NCBI RefSeq assembly: GCF_019645835.1
Contig: NZ_CP080998.1
Location: 62,001-126,000, forward strand
Source: Mycolicibacterium holsaticum DSM 44478 = JCM 12374
GTDB lineage: Bacteria; Actinomycetota; Actinomycetes; Mycobacteriales; Mycobacteriaceae
Direction of reading: 5' to 3'
Length of the DNA: 64,000 nt
The notes beneath the pieces are model-generated. The model made no database searches and had not been told where the DNA came from. It saw only the letters and a program-made list of their open reading frames with translations. The translations under genes and the position numbers were made by a program. Below, one piece after another: positions 35,789-44,048 of the stretch (positions are counted from its first letter, which is position 1; each line of letters opens with the position of its first letter).

Positions 35789-36960
35789 CCGACCAAGCCG
35801 CCGAAGTCGACCGTCGCGTGGCGGAGTTGCTCACCCGCGTCGATCCCCGGACGACGGATGCCGAAGTGTTCCTGGGCGAACAATTCGACGCAGGCCTGGC
35901 GTATGTCGACTATCCGTTGGGTAAGGGAGGGTTAGGTTTTCCGGCAGGGCTGCAGCGCCGAGTTGATGACCAGCTCGATGCGGCGGGCGCCCACCGGGCC
36001 TTCCTGCGCAACCCCCTCGGAGTCGGCATGCTACCGCTGACCCTATTGCGTCATGGAAGCGACGAACAGCAGCAGCGCTACCTACGCCCGGCGTTCATTG
36101 GGGAAGAGATCTGGTGTCAGCTTTTTTCCGAGCCAGGTGCGGGCTCGGATCTGGCCGGGTTGTCGACCCGGGCAGTTCGGGACGGCGCCGAATGGGTGGT
36201 CAACGGGCAAAAAATCTGGACCAGCCTGGCGCACAAGGCAACTTGGGGGATGCTGCTTGCCCGTACCAACCCCGGGCTACCCAAACACGACGGCATTACC
36301 TACTTCGTCGTCAACATGCGGCAACCCGGTATCGATGTGCGCCCGCTCAAGCAACTCAACGGTCAATCGGATTTCAACGAAGTCTTCCTCGATGACGTGA
36401 GGGTCCCCGACACCGACCGCATCGACGCCGTCGGTAAGGGGTGGGCCGTCGCACGGACCACGTTGTCCAGCGAGCGCGCAGCGTTGTCGGGCGCGGGCAC
36501 AGGGGCGGCGAACATCGGCGGGTCCGCAGTCGAGCGCCTGGTGGAGTTGGCCGTCACCAACGGTCGCTGGCACGACCCGGTGGCCCGGGCACAAATCGTG
36601 GACTTGGTCGTCGAAAGCACCCTGATCCGTCTGACCAATCAACGGAGCAGAGCCGCCCTGCGCGCGGGCCGCTCCGTCGGGGCGGAGGGGGCGGCCACCA
36701 AGGTCGGTGCCGGGTTACACAATCGCCGCCTGCAGGGAGCGTTTCTCGACATCGCAGGCCCGGCCGCGATGTCCTGGGATGACCAAGCCGGCCAGAGCAG
36801 GCGCATCGCATCGGGATACCTACGCGCACAGGCCAACACGATCGAAGGGGGCGCGAGCAACGTGCTGCGCGACGTTCTCGCCGAACGTGTGCTGGGCATG
36901 CCTCGTGACCCCGGTGAACTGCCACGAAGCACACCCTGGAAAGACATCCCGCGACGTTGA
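35785..36960 (+). CDS. Acyl-CoA dehydrogenase, catalytic (alpha-type) subunit
   Basis: A 391-aa FadE-type flavoprotein. FAD/substrate contacts include CQLFSEPGAGSDLAGLSTRA and WVVNGQKIWTSLAHKA. The general base Glu is present in ANTIEGGASNVLRD, followed by LAERVLGMPRD. GTG 35785 overlaps the BVMO stop, so the two are co-translated. It is followed after 38 bp by a second acyl-CoA dehydrogenase lacking the base, so the pair probably forms an alpha2-beta2 heterotetramer. This form is used in mycobacteria for bulky (for example sterol side-chain) CoA thioesters. The reaction is alpha,beta-dehydrogenation of an acyl-CoA. Confidence 0.85.
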   Translation: MTDQAAEVDRRVAELLTRVDPRTTDAEVFLGEQFDAGLAYVDYPLGKGGLGFPAGLQRRVDDQLDAAGAHRAFLRNPLGVGMLPLTLLRHGSDEQQQRYLRPAFIGEEIWCQLFSEPGAGSDLAGLSTRAVRDGAEWVVNGQKIWTSLAHKATWGMLLARTNPGLPKHDGITYFVVNMRQPGIDVRPLKQLNGQSDFNEVFLDDVRVPDTDRIDAVGKGWAVARTTLSSERAALSGAGTGAANIGGSAVERLVELAVTNGRWHDPVARAQIVDLVVESTLIRLTNQRSRAALRAGRSVGAEGAATKVGAGLHNRRLQGAFLDIAGPAAMSWDDQAGQSRRIASGYLRAQANTIEGGASNVLRDVLAERVLGMPRDPGELPRSTPWKDIPRR

Positions 36961-36998
36961 CGTGCGATCAGCGCCGAGCCGGAGAAAGTAGGGAATCG

Positions 36999-38114
36999 AT
37001 GGCACCAACTGCCCCGTTCGTGTGGTCGGTCGAACAGGAGCAATTGCGCACCACGCTGCGCGAGTTCCTTGACCGGGAGTCCTCCCCGCTGCGGGTCTTC
37101 GAGCACATCGAGACCGGCTTCGACCCCAAGATCTGGACGATGCTGTGCGAGCAGATCGGATTGACGGCGATCCTGATCCCCGAGCACTACGGTGGTATGG
37201 GCGGTACGCAGACCGACCTGGCCGTCGTACTCGAGGCGGCTGGTGCGGCATTGCTGTGCGCACCCTACTTCTCGACGGTTGTCCTGGGAACCAACGCACT
37301 GTTGCTTTCCGGTGACGACGCGGCGTGCGCGGACTACCTGCCCGCTATCGCAGCGGGCCGAACCGTGGTGACGTTGGGCTGCGACGCGGACGCGCGACGT
37401 GTCACGGCGACCGCTACACAGGTCGACGGAGCCTGGCGGATCAGCGGTGGACGGTTGGTTGCCCTCGACGTGATGGAAGCCGATCTACTTCTCGTATTTG
37501 CGACACATGACGGCACCACAAGCCTTTTCGCGTTCGACGCCACTGCTCCAGGTTTGCAGCGGCAGCAGTTGCTTACGTTTGACCTCACCCGTCGGGTGGG
37601 TAGCATCGAGTTGCGAGACGTACCCGCGCGACTGGTGGGCGAACCCGGCAGTGGTCGAGCACTGCTGGCGCGACTGATCGATCTAGCGGCCTGTGCGCAG
37701 GCAGCCGAACAGGTGGGCGGTGCAGCGCGATGTCTGGCCGATGCCGTGGACTACACCAAGCAGCGTTTCCAGTTCGGCAGGCCCATCGCCGGCTTCCAAG
37801 CTGTCAAGCACACCTGCGCCGACCTGTTCATCGATATTGAATTCGGCCGCTCCGCAGCAGAATACGCCGCGTGGGCGGCCCAGGAGTGCAGCGAGGAGCT
37901 ACCCCAGGCGGCTGCAAGCGCCCGAATATGGTGTTCGCGCATGTTTATCCGGGTTGCCGAGGAGACGTTACAACTGTACGGCGGGCTGGGCGTCACCTGG
38001 GAACATCACGCACACCTCTATCTACGACGAGCTAAAGCGGCCGCGCAGCAGCTCTCCGGCTCGGGCTATCACCGCGCCGTCTTGGCCGACTTCCTCGCCC
38101 GCGGCGGCTCTTGA
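36999..38114 (+). CDS. Acyl-CoA dehydrogenase, non-catalytic (beta-type) subunit
   Basis: A 371-aa FadE-like protein. It keeps the FAD-binding QLYGGLGVTWEH and YTKQRFQFGRPIAGFQAVKH blocks. The region where the catalytic Glu should lie (after LYLRRAKAAAQ) reads QLSGSGYHR, without Glu. This is the pattern of beta subunits in ChsE1-ChsE2-type heteromers. The last 46 bp overlap the 3' end of the converging TetR gene. Confidence 0.83.
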   Translation: MAPTAPFVWSVEQEQLRTTLREFLDRESSPLRVFEHIETGFDPKIWTMLCEQIGLTAILIPEHYGGMGGTQTDLAVVLEAAGAALLCAPYFSTVVLGTNALLLSGDDAACADYLPAIAAGRTVVTLGCDADARRVTATATQVDGAWRISGGRLVALDVMEADLLLVFATHDGTTSLFAFDATAPGLQRQQLLTFDLTRRVGSIELRDVPARLVGEPGSGRALLARLIDLAACAQAAEQVGGAARCLADAVDYTKQRFQFGRPIAGFQAVKHTCADLFIDIEFGRSAAEYAAWAAQECSEELPQAAASARIWCSRMFIRVAEETLQLYGGLGVTWEHHAHLYLRRAKAAAQQLSGSGYHRAVLADFLARGGS

Positions 38115-38743
38115 GAGTGAAAGGCCGGGATGCCCAGCAGGTACAACCGTGAAACACGTTCGCTGGTCTTATCTACGGAGACCTGAAAACCGGTGTGCAG
38201 GCTGTCAAGTGCCAGGCCATAGTTGATACCGACTATCGACTCGGCAACCAACTGCACATCCACCGTCGGCGCCGGCCAACCCTTTACGTAACGCAGAATA
38301 TTCACCAGCGGCTCGACGACACGTGGCCGCATCTGCTTGGCGTAGAAGTCGCTACCGGCGCTGTCGGAGAAGAACGACGCCCCTATGTAGGGGACGCCGT
38401 CGAGCATGAACTGAAGCATGAGCACGTTGAGCTGCCGGATCAGTGCGGCCACCGTGACGGGCGGCCCGGTCTTGATGGCCTCAAGTTCCATCTCGAACTT
38501 TTCGACCAAATCAACGAGCGGACGGATCACCGCCCACTCGTAGAGTTCAGCCTTCGAGGCGAAATGACGAAACAGGTAAGGCTCGGTGATACCGGCCTTC
38601 GTGGCGATCTCACGTAGACGACCACCTTCGAACCCGGACTCGGCGAACACCTCCAGCGCCGCGTCGAGAATCTTCTCGCGGCGCTGTTCGGCGGAGAGGC
38701 GTTTACGTGACGGAGGGCGACCGCCTGCCTTGGTATCAGTCAT
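38069..38743 (-). CDS. TetR-family regulator 1 of the island
   Basis: A 224-aa regulator. The HTH is GGRLREIATKAGITEPYLFRHFASKAELYEW; the ligand domain holds VAALIRQLNVLMLQFMLDGVPY and ESIVGINYGLALD. It is clearly paralogous to the regulator at 40774 (both have REIA..AGITE..L.R.F.SK..LY). It is divergent from the 38994 membrane operon and next to operator site B. It may control the four TAGTA-type sites. Its 3' end overlaps the FadE beta gene by 46 bp. Confidence 0.87.
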   Translation of the reverse strand: MTDTKAGGRPPSRKRLSAEQRREKILDAALEVFAESGFEGGRLREIATKAGITEPYLFRHFASKAELYEWAVIRPLVDLVEKFEMELEAIKTGPPVTVAALIRQLNVLMLQFMLDGVPYIGASFFSDSAGSDFYAKQMRPRVVEPLVNILRYVKGWPAPTVDVQLVAESIVGINYGLALDSLHTGFQVSVDKTSERVSRLYLLGIPAFHSQEPPRARKSAKTAR

Positions 38744-38840
38744 TTACCAACCGCATGGGCTCAGCTTAACCCGCCGCATCGCGCCCGAACAGCATGACGT
38801 CCCGGTGGATGACAACGCAGCCCCGACATTCCTCTGAGCG

Positions 38841-38869
38841 TTGACATAGTAAGTATAGTGCCTTACTGT
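38841..38869 (+). promoter_or_regulatory. Promoter with operator site B before the membrane operon
   Basis: TTGACA (38841-38846) and TACTGT (38864-38869) are 17 bp apart. The operator-like AAGTATAGTGCCTTACT (38851-38867) fills the spacer, so binding would block RNA polymerase. The AGTATAGTG core is shared with sites A and C. The 250-bp gap 38744-38993 holds nothing else recognised; the leader to ATG 38994 is about 120 nt. Confidence 0.68.
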
Positions 38870-38993
38870 ATTAAACGCCCATGCAGACTGTGTCACCCTG
38901 AGGTATCCATTGTGATGAATGGCTGATACGTGATGCGTAGTCTGGTGTGACTCAGGAGGTTTGCGCTCCGGCGCGCGTGCGCGAGAGGGTGAG

Positions 38994-39836
38994 ATGGATC
39001 TTCAATTGAACAGGGCCTGCGTTTGGTGTGGACCGGTGTTTGTCGTCCTGTTTCTCATCGGGTTCTGGGTGGTCGGGGGCTTCGTTCCGCCGCCGTCACC
39101 AGCCTGGGAGGCCGACCGGATGGCGGAGTTCTTTATCGACAACGCGATGCCGATCCGGGTCGGGATGCTCATCTGCGCGTCTGCTGCCATCCTGATCGTG
39201 CCCTGGGCCGCGGCGGTGAGCGTGCAATTGAAACGCATCGAGGGCAGATTCGCGGTCTTGGGCCCGTGCCAGCTCATCGGGGCGGGTATGTCGACGTTGG
39301 TCTTCGAGTACATTCTGTTCTTCTGGGTTGCCGCCACGTTCCGTGCCGAGCGCTCCGCACCAATCATTCAAGCTGTCGTCGATCTGGGCTGGATTCCCTT
39401 CGTTGGCTTGGCCGGTACGGCGATCCTGCAAGCTGTCGCAATTGGCGTGGCGATACTTGCCGACAAACGCGCGGTTCCGATATTGCCGCGGTGGGCCGGT
39501 TACGCAAATCTGTGGTGTGCGTTGATGTTCACGCCCGGCACCGTGAACGTCTTCTTCAAGGACGGACCCCTTGCCTGGAATGGACTCATCTCCTGGTACA
39601 TGGTCCTGGTCGCATTCTGCATCTGGTTCCTGATCAACACTCATGTGGTGATCAAAGCTCTCAGCTTGCAGGAAACGCGGACGGTGTCGCCGCAACCGAC
39701 GGGGCCATCTGATGAGCTGGACCGGCTCAAGGCCGATATCGCTGTCGTGCAGACCGAACTCGAACGTTTGGTCCACAGGCAGGACGGACAGCACACGGTG
39801 CTGTCCAGCGCCCAACAGAGGAGGTCTGCGCGATGA
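38994..39836 (+). CDS. Six-helix membrane protein, function unknown
   Basis: A 280-aa integral membrane protein with about six hydrophobic helices (near residues 12-34, 52-75, 88-108, 130-150, 165-180, 195-215) and a C-terminal cytosolic tail with a short coiled coil (DELDRLKADIAVVQTELERL). I do not recognise the family. ATG 38994 is chosen for the GAGAGGGTGAG site. Its stop overlaps the start of the oxidase subunit III-like gene (ATGA), so it likely works with the following two membrane proteins. Confidence 0.7.
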   Translation: MDLQLNRACVWCGPVFVVLFLIGFWVVGGFVPPPSPAWEADRMAEFFIDNAMPIRVGMLICASAAILIVPWAAAVSVQLKRIEGRFAVLGPCQLIGAGMSTLVFEYILFFWVAATFRAERSAPIIQAVVDLGWIPFVGLAGTAILQAVAIGVAILADKRAVPILPRWAGYANLWCALMFTPGTVNVFFKDGPLAWNGLISWYMVLVAFCIWFLINTHVVIKALSLQETRTVSPQPTGPSDELDRLKADIAVVQTELERLVHRQDGQHTVLSSAQQRRSAR

Positions 39837-40456
39837 CCGACGTCATCGATTCGCACCGGCCGCGTCAACGTGAGCCGGATGCACCGTCGGGCCCGTCGTC
39901 ACCCCACATACCTGGCGAGCCAGGGATCTGGGTCGTGCTCTTCGGGGATCTGACCATGTTCACGGCCATTTTCGTGGTGTATTTGCACGAGAGAGGCAAA
40001 GCCCCGTCGCTGTTCGCCGACTCGCAGGCCGCACTCAACAGCACCTTCGGCGCCATCAACACCCTTGTTCTGCTTACCAGTTCACTGTTGGTGGTACTGG
40101 CTACGCGCGCCATGCAACGTGAAAACCTACGGCGATGGGCTCCCCGACTGACGATCGGCGCGTTCGCCGTCGGTGCGTTGTTCGTGCTCATCAAGGTCAT
40201 CGAGTATCGCGAGAAGGTCATCGCCGGGATCACCCCGACGACCAACGAGTTCTTCATGTATTACTTCGTGTTGACCGGCCTGCACCTCGCCCATGTTCTG
40301 CTGGGACTCGCCGTGCTGACGGTGTTGTGGCTGTTGGCCCGCAGACCCGCTCATACGAAGACACAGATCGCGTACTTCGAAGGCGGCGCGTGCTTTTGGC
40401 ACATGGTGGACCTTCTGTGGATCGTGATCTTCCCGTTGCTGTTCCTGGTGAGGTGA
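39833..40456 (+). CDS. Orphan cytochrome c oxidase subunit III-like (NorE-type) protein
   Basis: A 207-aa protein with about five membrane helices. The subunit III signature GEPGIWVVLFGDLTMFTAIFVVYLHER is clear, and the terminal YFEGGACFWHMVDLLWIVIFPLLFLVR is the usual end of COX3/NorE. No subunit I or II gene is within the window. Together with the subunit IV-like gene after it, it may form an accessory module of a quinol/cytochrome oxidase or support an oxygenase. The function in this catabolic setting is unknown. Confidence 0.83.
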   Translation: MTDVIDSHRPRQREPDAPSGPSSPHIPGEPGIWVVLFGDLTMFTAIFVVYLHERGKAPSLFADSQAALNSTFGAINTLVLLTSSLLVVLATRAMQRENLRRWAPRLTIGAFAVGALFVLIKVIEYREKVIAGITPTTNEFFMYYFVLTGLHLAHVLLGLAVLTVLWLLARRPAHTKTQIAYFEGGACFWHMVDLLWIVIFPLLFLVR

Positions 40457-40458
40457 GC

Positions 40459-40734
40459 GTGAGTTCAATAGTGCGGTCGAATGCGACCCTGATCTGGCTG
40501 TTGCTGAGCGCGTTGACGGTGGTTTCGTGGCTGTTGGGCAGCGATTTCGGCTTCAGCGGTCTCGGTCATGTGACTGTCAGCCTGATTGTCATCGTTGTCG
40601 CACTGTTCAAGGTGCGGATGATCGGCATGTACTTCATGGAACTGCGCGATGCACCACTGGAACTGCGTGGCCTGTTCGAGGGCTACTGCCTGACCCTGTT
40701 TGTTCTGATGGTTGGGATGTTTCTGTTCGGATGA
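40459..40734 (+). CDS. Cytochrome c oxidase subunit IV-like (NorF-type) small membrane protein
   Basis: A 91-aa protein with three hydrophobic helices (TLIWLLLSALTVVSWLLG, VTVSLIVIVVALFKVRMIGM, YCLTLFVLMVGMFLFG) and the conserved KVRMIGMYFMELRDAP motif typical of prokaryotic subunit IV (COX4_pro/NorF). The length fits. GTG 40459 is preferred (GAGGTGAG before it) over GTG 40453, which overlaps the upstream stop. Confidence 0.8.
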   Translation: MSSIVRSNATLIWLLLSALTVVSWLLGSDFGFSGLGHVTVSLIVIVVALFKVRMIGMYFMELRDAPLELRGLFEGYCLTLFVLMVGMFLFG

Positions 40735-40773
40735 TCACCGCCGCCGGCGGAACGCAGACAGACAAGAGATATC

Positions 40774-41421
40774 ATGCGCTGTGTGAGCGAACCGAAGGTT
40801 CGTCGGCGGCTATCGGCGCAAGAACGTCGACACCAGATTGTCGAGTCAGCACGCGCGGTATTCCTGCGCCAAGGGTACGCGGGCACCAGAACACGGGAGA
40901 TCGCCGAGCAGGCCGGAATCACCGAAGCCTTCCTCTACCGGTTCTTTGACTCGAAGGAAGATCTGTACAAGGCGTCGGTAGTCGAGCCGATGGGTGAGTT
41001 GGTCGCCGAACTGCAGGCGACCGCAAACGGCCTCGGCGCCAGCGATTTCAGCGGTCGCGAGGTGTTGCGACAGGTCAACCAGATGTTGGCCCGGTTCATG
41101 GATGAATCAGCGCCGTTCCTTGCCACGCTGTGGTTACGCGAACTCGGCCGCGGCCGGGTGTTCTATCAGGAGGAACTGCTTCCTCTGCTTGGCAAGCCGC
41201 TCAACTCGGTGATCTCGAAGATCACCGGTTGGAGCGCACCCGCAGACGAGCATTCGTTGATCTTCGCGGCGATGATCGGGACCCACGTTGCGATCGCCGT
41301 GGACGTGATGATGCGCGACGAACCTCGCGATGCCCGGCGCACCGCCGACCAGTTGACTCAGCTCTTCGCCGACGGCGTACCGGACTCGGTCGCCGAATCG
41401 GTGGTGCAATTCTCGCGATAG
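40774..41421 (+). CDS. TetR-family regulator 2 of the island
   Basis: A 215-aa regulator. The HTH is TRTREIAEQAGITEAFLYRFFDSKEDLYKA, closely like that of the TetR at 38069-38743, and the C-terminal half keeps MIGTHVAIAVD. ATG 40774 or GTG 40783 could be the start. It follows the oxidase-like genes by 39 bp and may share their transcript. Its 3' end overlaps the converging enoyl-CoA hydratase gene by 64 bp. It is the second candidate for the TAGTA-type operators. Confidence 0.87.
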   Translation: MRCVSEPKVRRRLSAQERRHQIVESARAVFLRQGYAGTRTREIAEQAGITEAFLYRFFDSKEDLYKASVVEPMGELVAELQATANGLGASDFSGREVLRQVNQMLARFMDESAPFLATLWLRELGRGRVFYQEELLPLLGKPLNSVISKITGWSAPADEHSLIFAAMIGTHVAIAVDVMMRDEPRDARRTADQLTQLFADGVPDSVAESVVQFSR

Positions 41422-42224
41422 TCACCGAAGACCCGGTCGCGGTTGGACAGGTTCTCACGCACACCGTTCTTCCGGAATCCGTGCATGTACTCCCTTGACG
41501 AGCGTTGGTGAAATCCCAGCGCGTTCAGCTCAGCGCCCGCCCGCAACCCCTCGCGGATACCGGCCGCCTCCATGGCCCGATGACACACCCGCTTGTTCAG
41601 AGCCAGTAGATCGCGGGGCACCTGGGCCACCTGCTCCGAGATCTCCAGGACCGACTTCTCCAATTCTGCCGGCGCGAATGAGCGGGTGGCGAAGCCGAAA
41701 GCGGCTGCTTCGGTACCGCTGATCGCGTTACCGGTGAGCAAGGCCTCCATTCCGCGGCGCATCCCCAGCATCCACGGCTGCCAGGCCATGTCCGGAGTCG
41801 ACATGGACCGCACGGGCGGGTACCCGATCTTCGCGTCGTCGGCCACGTAGACAAGGTCACATGCGGTTGCCAGTTCCGAACCCCCGGCCAGGCACCAACC
41901 GTGCACCTGTGCGACAAGCGGCGTCGCCATATCCCACATCTCCAGCCAGTTGTTGACGACGTGGCGGGCCCACCATCCGTCGGTGGTGGCAGCGGAACGC
42001 TCCACAGGAGTGAGCCGCTCGCCCAGGTCGTATCCGGCCGAAAAGCACGTGCCGGCACCCCGGATGACGACCACCGATACCGCGTCGTCGACATCGGCGG
42101 CGCGCAGGGCACCGAAGAGTGCACCGCGCAGGGCATCGTTGAGCGCATTGCGCTTCTCGGGCCTGTTCAGGGTGAGTCGCCGTACTCGAGGCGCCGGGTC
42201 GTCAATGAGGAGAACAGAATTCAC
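41358..42224 (-). CDS. Enoyl-CoA hydratase/isomerase family protein
   Basis: A 288-aa crotonase-fold protein. The oxyanion-hole segments are TCFSAGYDLGERL and GWCLAGGSELATACDL, the latter with the first catalytic Glu. The position of the second Glu is occupied by AKIGYPPVRS, so it may act as an isomerase, hydrolase or specialised hydratase rather than a standard hydratase. Start GTG 42224 has a GGAGGG site. Its promoter region (42225-42280) is shared with the divergent acyl-CoA ligase and contains operator site D. Confidence 0.83.
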   Translation of the reverse strand: MNSVLLIDDPAPRVRRLTLNRPEKRNALNDALRGALFGALRAADVDDAVSVVVIRGAGTCFSAGYDLGERLTPVERSAATTDGWWARHVVNNWLEMWDMATPLVAQVHGWCLAGGSELATACDLVYVADDAKIGYPPVRSMSTPDMAWQPWMLGMRRGMEALLTGNAISGTEAAAFGFATRSFAPAELEKSVLEISEQVAQVPRDLLALNKRVCHRAMEAAGIREGLRAGAELNALGFHQRSSREYMHGFRKNGVRENLSNRDRVFGDYRENCTTDSATESGTPSAKS

Positions 42225-42249
42225 GGGGCTGGCCCTCCGAAACTGTAGT

Positions 42250-42275
42250 TAGTAAGTGATTCCTATGTAATACTA
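42250..42275. promoter_or_regulatory. Island operator site D between divergent genes
   Basis: TAGTA (42250-42254) and TACTA (42271-42275) flank a 16-bp core that starts with AGTG, so the left half reads AGTAAGTG, a shortened form of the AGTATAGTG of sites A-C. The ligase GTG lies 5 bp beyond the right arm. The spacing differs from the other sites, so confidence is lower. Confidence 0.45.
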
Positions 42276-42280
42276 GGCCG

Positions 42281-43909
42281 GTGCAATACGCGACCACAAG
42301 CGCCTGGAGTGAGAAGGTCGTCGTCGAAGGCGTTCTCGGTTCACCGTGCCGGGTATTCGCTGAGCGACCAAAGCATCTCGGCGAGCTCCTGCTCTGGGGT
42401 GCGCAGCACGGTGAGCGGATATGCCTGATCCAGGGCGAGCGGCGGATATCGTTTGCCCAGCTACCCGCCGCGATCGAAACGGTCGCCAGTGCGCTGCGCC
42501 GAGAAGGCGTGCAGCACGGTGACCGAATAATCTTGGCCGGCGCGAACAGCATCGAATGGGTCGTGACGTTCTGGGCGTGCCTGCGTTACGGGTGGATCCT
42601 GGTGCCTGCCAATGCCTGGTGGAGCGGCGAAGAACTGGCCTACGCGGCCGGGTTGGTCGATGCGCGGCTGGCGGTTGCCGACAGTCGACGCCGCGAGCGC
42701 CTGCCCACTGACTTGCCCTGTGTTGAGCTTGAAACCCTTCTGACACAGTCAATCCCCGCGGGCACAGACTTTGGTGGCCCGGTGCCGATACCCGGTACGG
42801 CCGACGAGGACGACCCGGCGATGGTGCTGTTCACCTCGGGGACGACCAGCTTTCCGCGCGGGGCTGTAATCACCCACCGGAACCTCCTGGCGAACCTGCA
42901 CAACCTATTGGCGATCGCGGGACGTCTACCGGGCTCGCCGGGGGCGACCCGCAACCCGGCCGTGACCTTGATGGCGATGCCGCTGTTCCACATCGGCGGC
43001 CTCCAGCAGGTATTCACCGCATTGCTCTCGGGTGGCGCCTTGGTTTTCACCGAGGGCAGGTTCTCCCCGGCAAGCGTGCTCGACGTGATCGGCGAAGAGG
43101 GCGTGACGGGATGGGCTGCGGTACCGACGATGTTATCGCGCGTGCTCGATGTCCTGGAAGACGATCCCGGCCGCTACGACACGTCGACGCTGCGAACGCT
43201 GGTGATCGGCGGGGCGCAGGTCAGCGAGTCCTTGCGTGCGCGGGCGCGGGCCGCGTTTCCCCACACTGCGGCAAAAGGATTGGGCACCTCATACGGGCTC
43301 ACTGAGATGTCGGGTGTCGCGGCCACCGCCGCCGGCCACGTGGTCGCCGAGCGACCGGGCACGGTCGGGCGGCCGCTGCCGACCGTTGACGTGCGCATCG
43401 AACCGGTCGAAGGGCGATCCGACGACGGCATCGGCGAGGTCCTCGTGCGATCCCCCGGGGTGATGCTCGGCTACTGGGGATGCGACGACGACCCGATTCT
43501 CACCCCGGATAGATGGTTACGCACCGGGGATCTCGGCCGGCTCGACAGCGACGGATACCTCTACATCGTGGGCCGGGCCAAGGACGTCGTCATCCGTGGT
43601 GGGGAGAACATCTCCACGGTACGGGTCGAGGAACGGTTGGCCGAACATCCGGCAGTGCGTGAAGTGGCCGTCGTGGGGCTGCCTCACGAGGACTTGGGGG
43701 AGGAGCTCGCGGCGGCCGTCGTGCTGTATCCGGGTATCGACCTCGACGAGCGCGAACTGTCGGATTTCGCCGGTCAAACACTCGCTTATTTCGCGGTACC
43801 CACTGCGTGGCGGTTGTTCGATGACCTGCCCAAGAACGCCAGCGGCAAGGTGCTCAAGAGCCAGATCGCCCGCGAGTGGCGCACGGAGTACTCACAGCGG
43901 CTCCGCTGA
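42281..43909 (+). CDS. Acyl-CoA ligase (AMP-binding, FadD-type) 1
   Basis: A 542-aa adenylate-forming enzyme: P-loop LFTSGTTSFPRGAVITH, YGLTEMSG, YWGCDDDPILTPDRWLRTGDLG and VIRGGENIS in order, and the C-terminal catalytic Lys in KNASGKVLKSQI. It activates a carboxylic acid to its CoA thioester with ATP. GTG 42281 follows the operator directly, so the mRNA may be leaderless. It is divergent from the enoyl-CoA hydratase gene. Confidence 0.9.
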   Translation: MQYATTSAWSEKVVVEGVLGSPCRVFAERPKHLGELLLWGAQHGERICLIQGERRISFAQLPAAIETVASALRREGVQHGDRIILAGANSIEWVVTFWACLRYGWILVPANAWWSGEELAYAAGLVDARLAVADSRRRERLPTDLPCVELETLLTQSIPAGTDFGGPVPIPGTADEDDPAMVLFTSGTTSFPRGAVITHRNLLANLHNLLAIAGRLPGSPGATRNPAVTLMAMPLFHIGGLQQVFTALLSGGALVFTEGRFSPASVLDVIGEEGVTGWAAVPTMLSRVLDVLEDDPGRYDTSTLRTLVIGGAQVSESLRARARAAFPHTAAKGLGTSYGLTEMSGVAATAAGHVVAERPGTVGRPLPTVDVRIEPVEGRSDDGIGEVLVRSPGVMLGYWGCDDDPILTPDRWLRTGDLGRLDSDGYLYIVGRAKDVVIRGGENISTVRVEERLAEHPAVREVAVVGLPHEDLGEELAAAVVLYPGIDLDERELSDFAGQTLAYFAVPTAWRLFDDLPKNASGKVLKSQIAREWRTEYSQRLR

Positions 43910-43960
43910 ACCCCTTGGCGGCCAGCACAAATTGGACCAAAAAAGCCCTTGTTACGAGCT

Positions 43961-43978
43961 TAGTATAGTGCTTTACTA
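43961..43978 (+). promoter_or_regulatory. Island operator site C before the long mce operon
   Basis: TAGTATAGTGCTTTACTA (43961-43978): arms TAGTA/TACTA, with the inner bases also partly symmetric (14 of 18 positions agree with the reverse complement). A TTGTTA (43949-43954) could be the -35, with TACTAT (43974-43979) as the -10, placing the operator in the spacer as in site B. The first gene starts about 70 bp downstream. Confidence 0.62.
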
Positions 43979-44048
43979 TCTACGGTCCACGACCGACGGC
44001 CATTCTGCGGCGGTCCGGGATGACCGAAAAGGAGACGCGATCACGGTG

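Noticed and set aside
31174..43969. TATAGT inside the TAGTA sites as the sole meaning of the shared motif (a -10 box only)
   Set aside because: At 38854 it is badly spaced from TTGACA, while TACTGT further on fits. The inverted TACTA arms also go beyond a -10. It may still act as a -10 at 31174.
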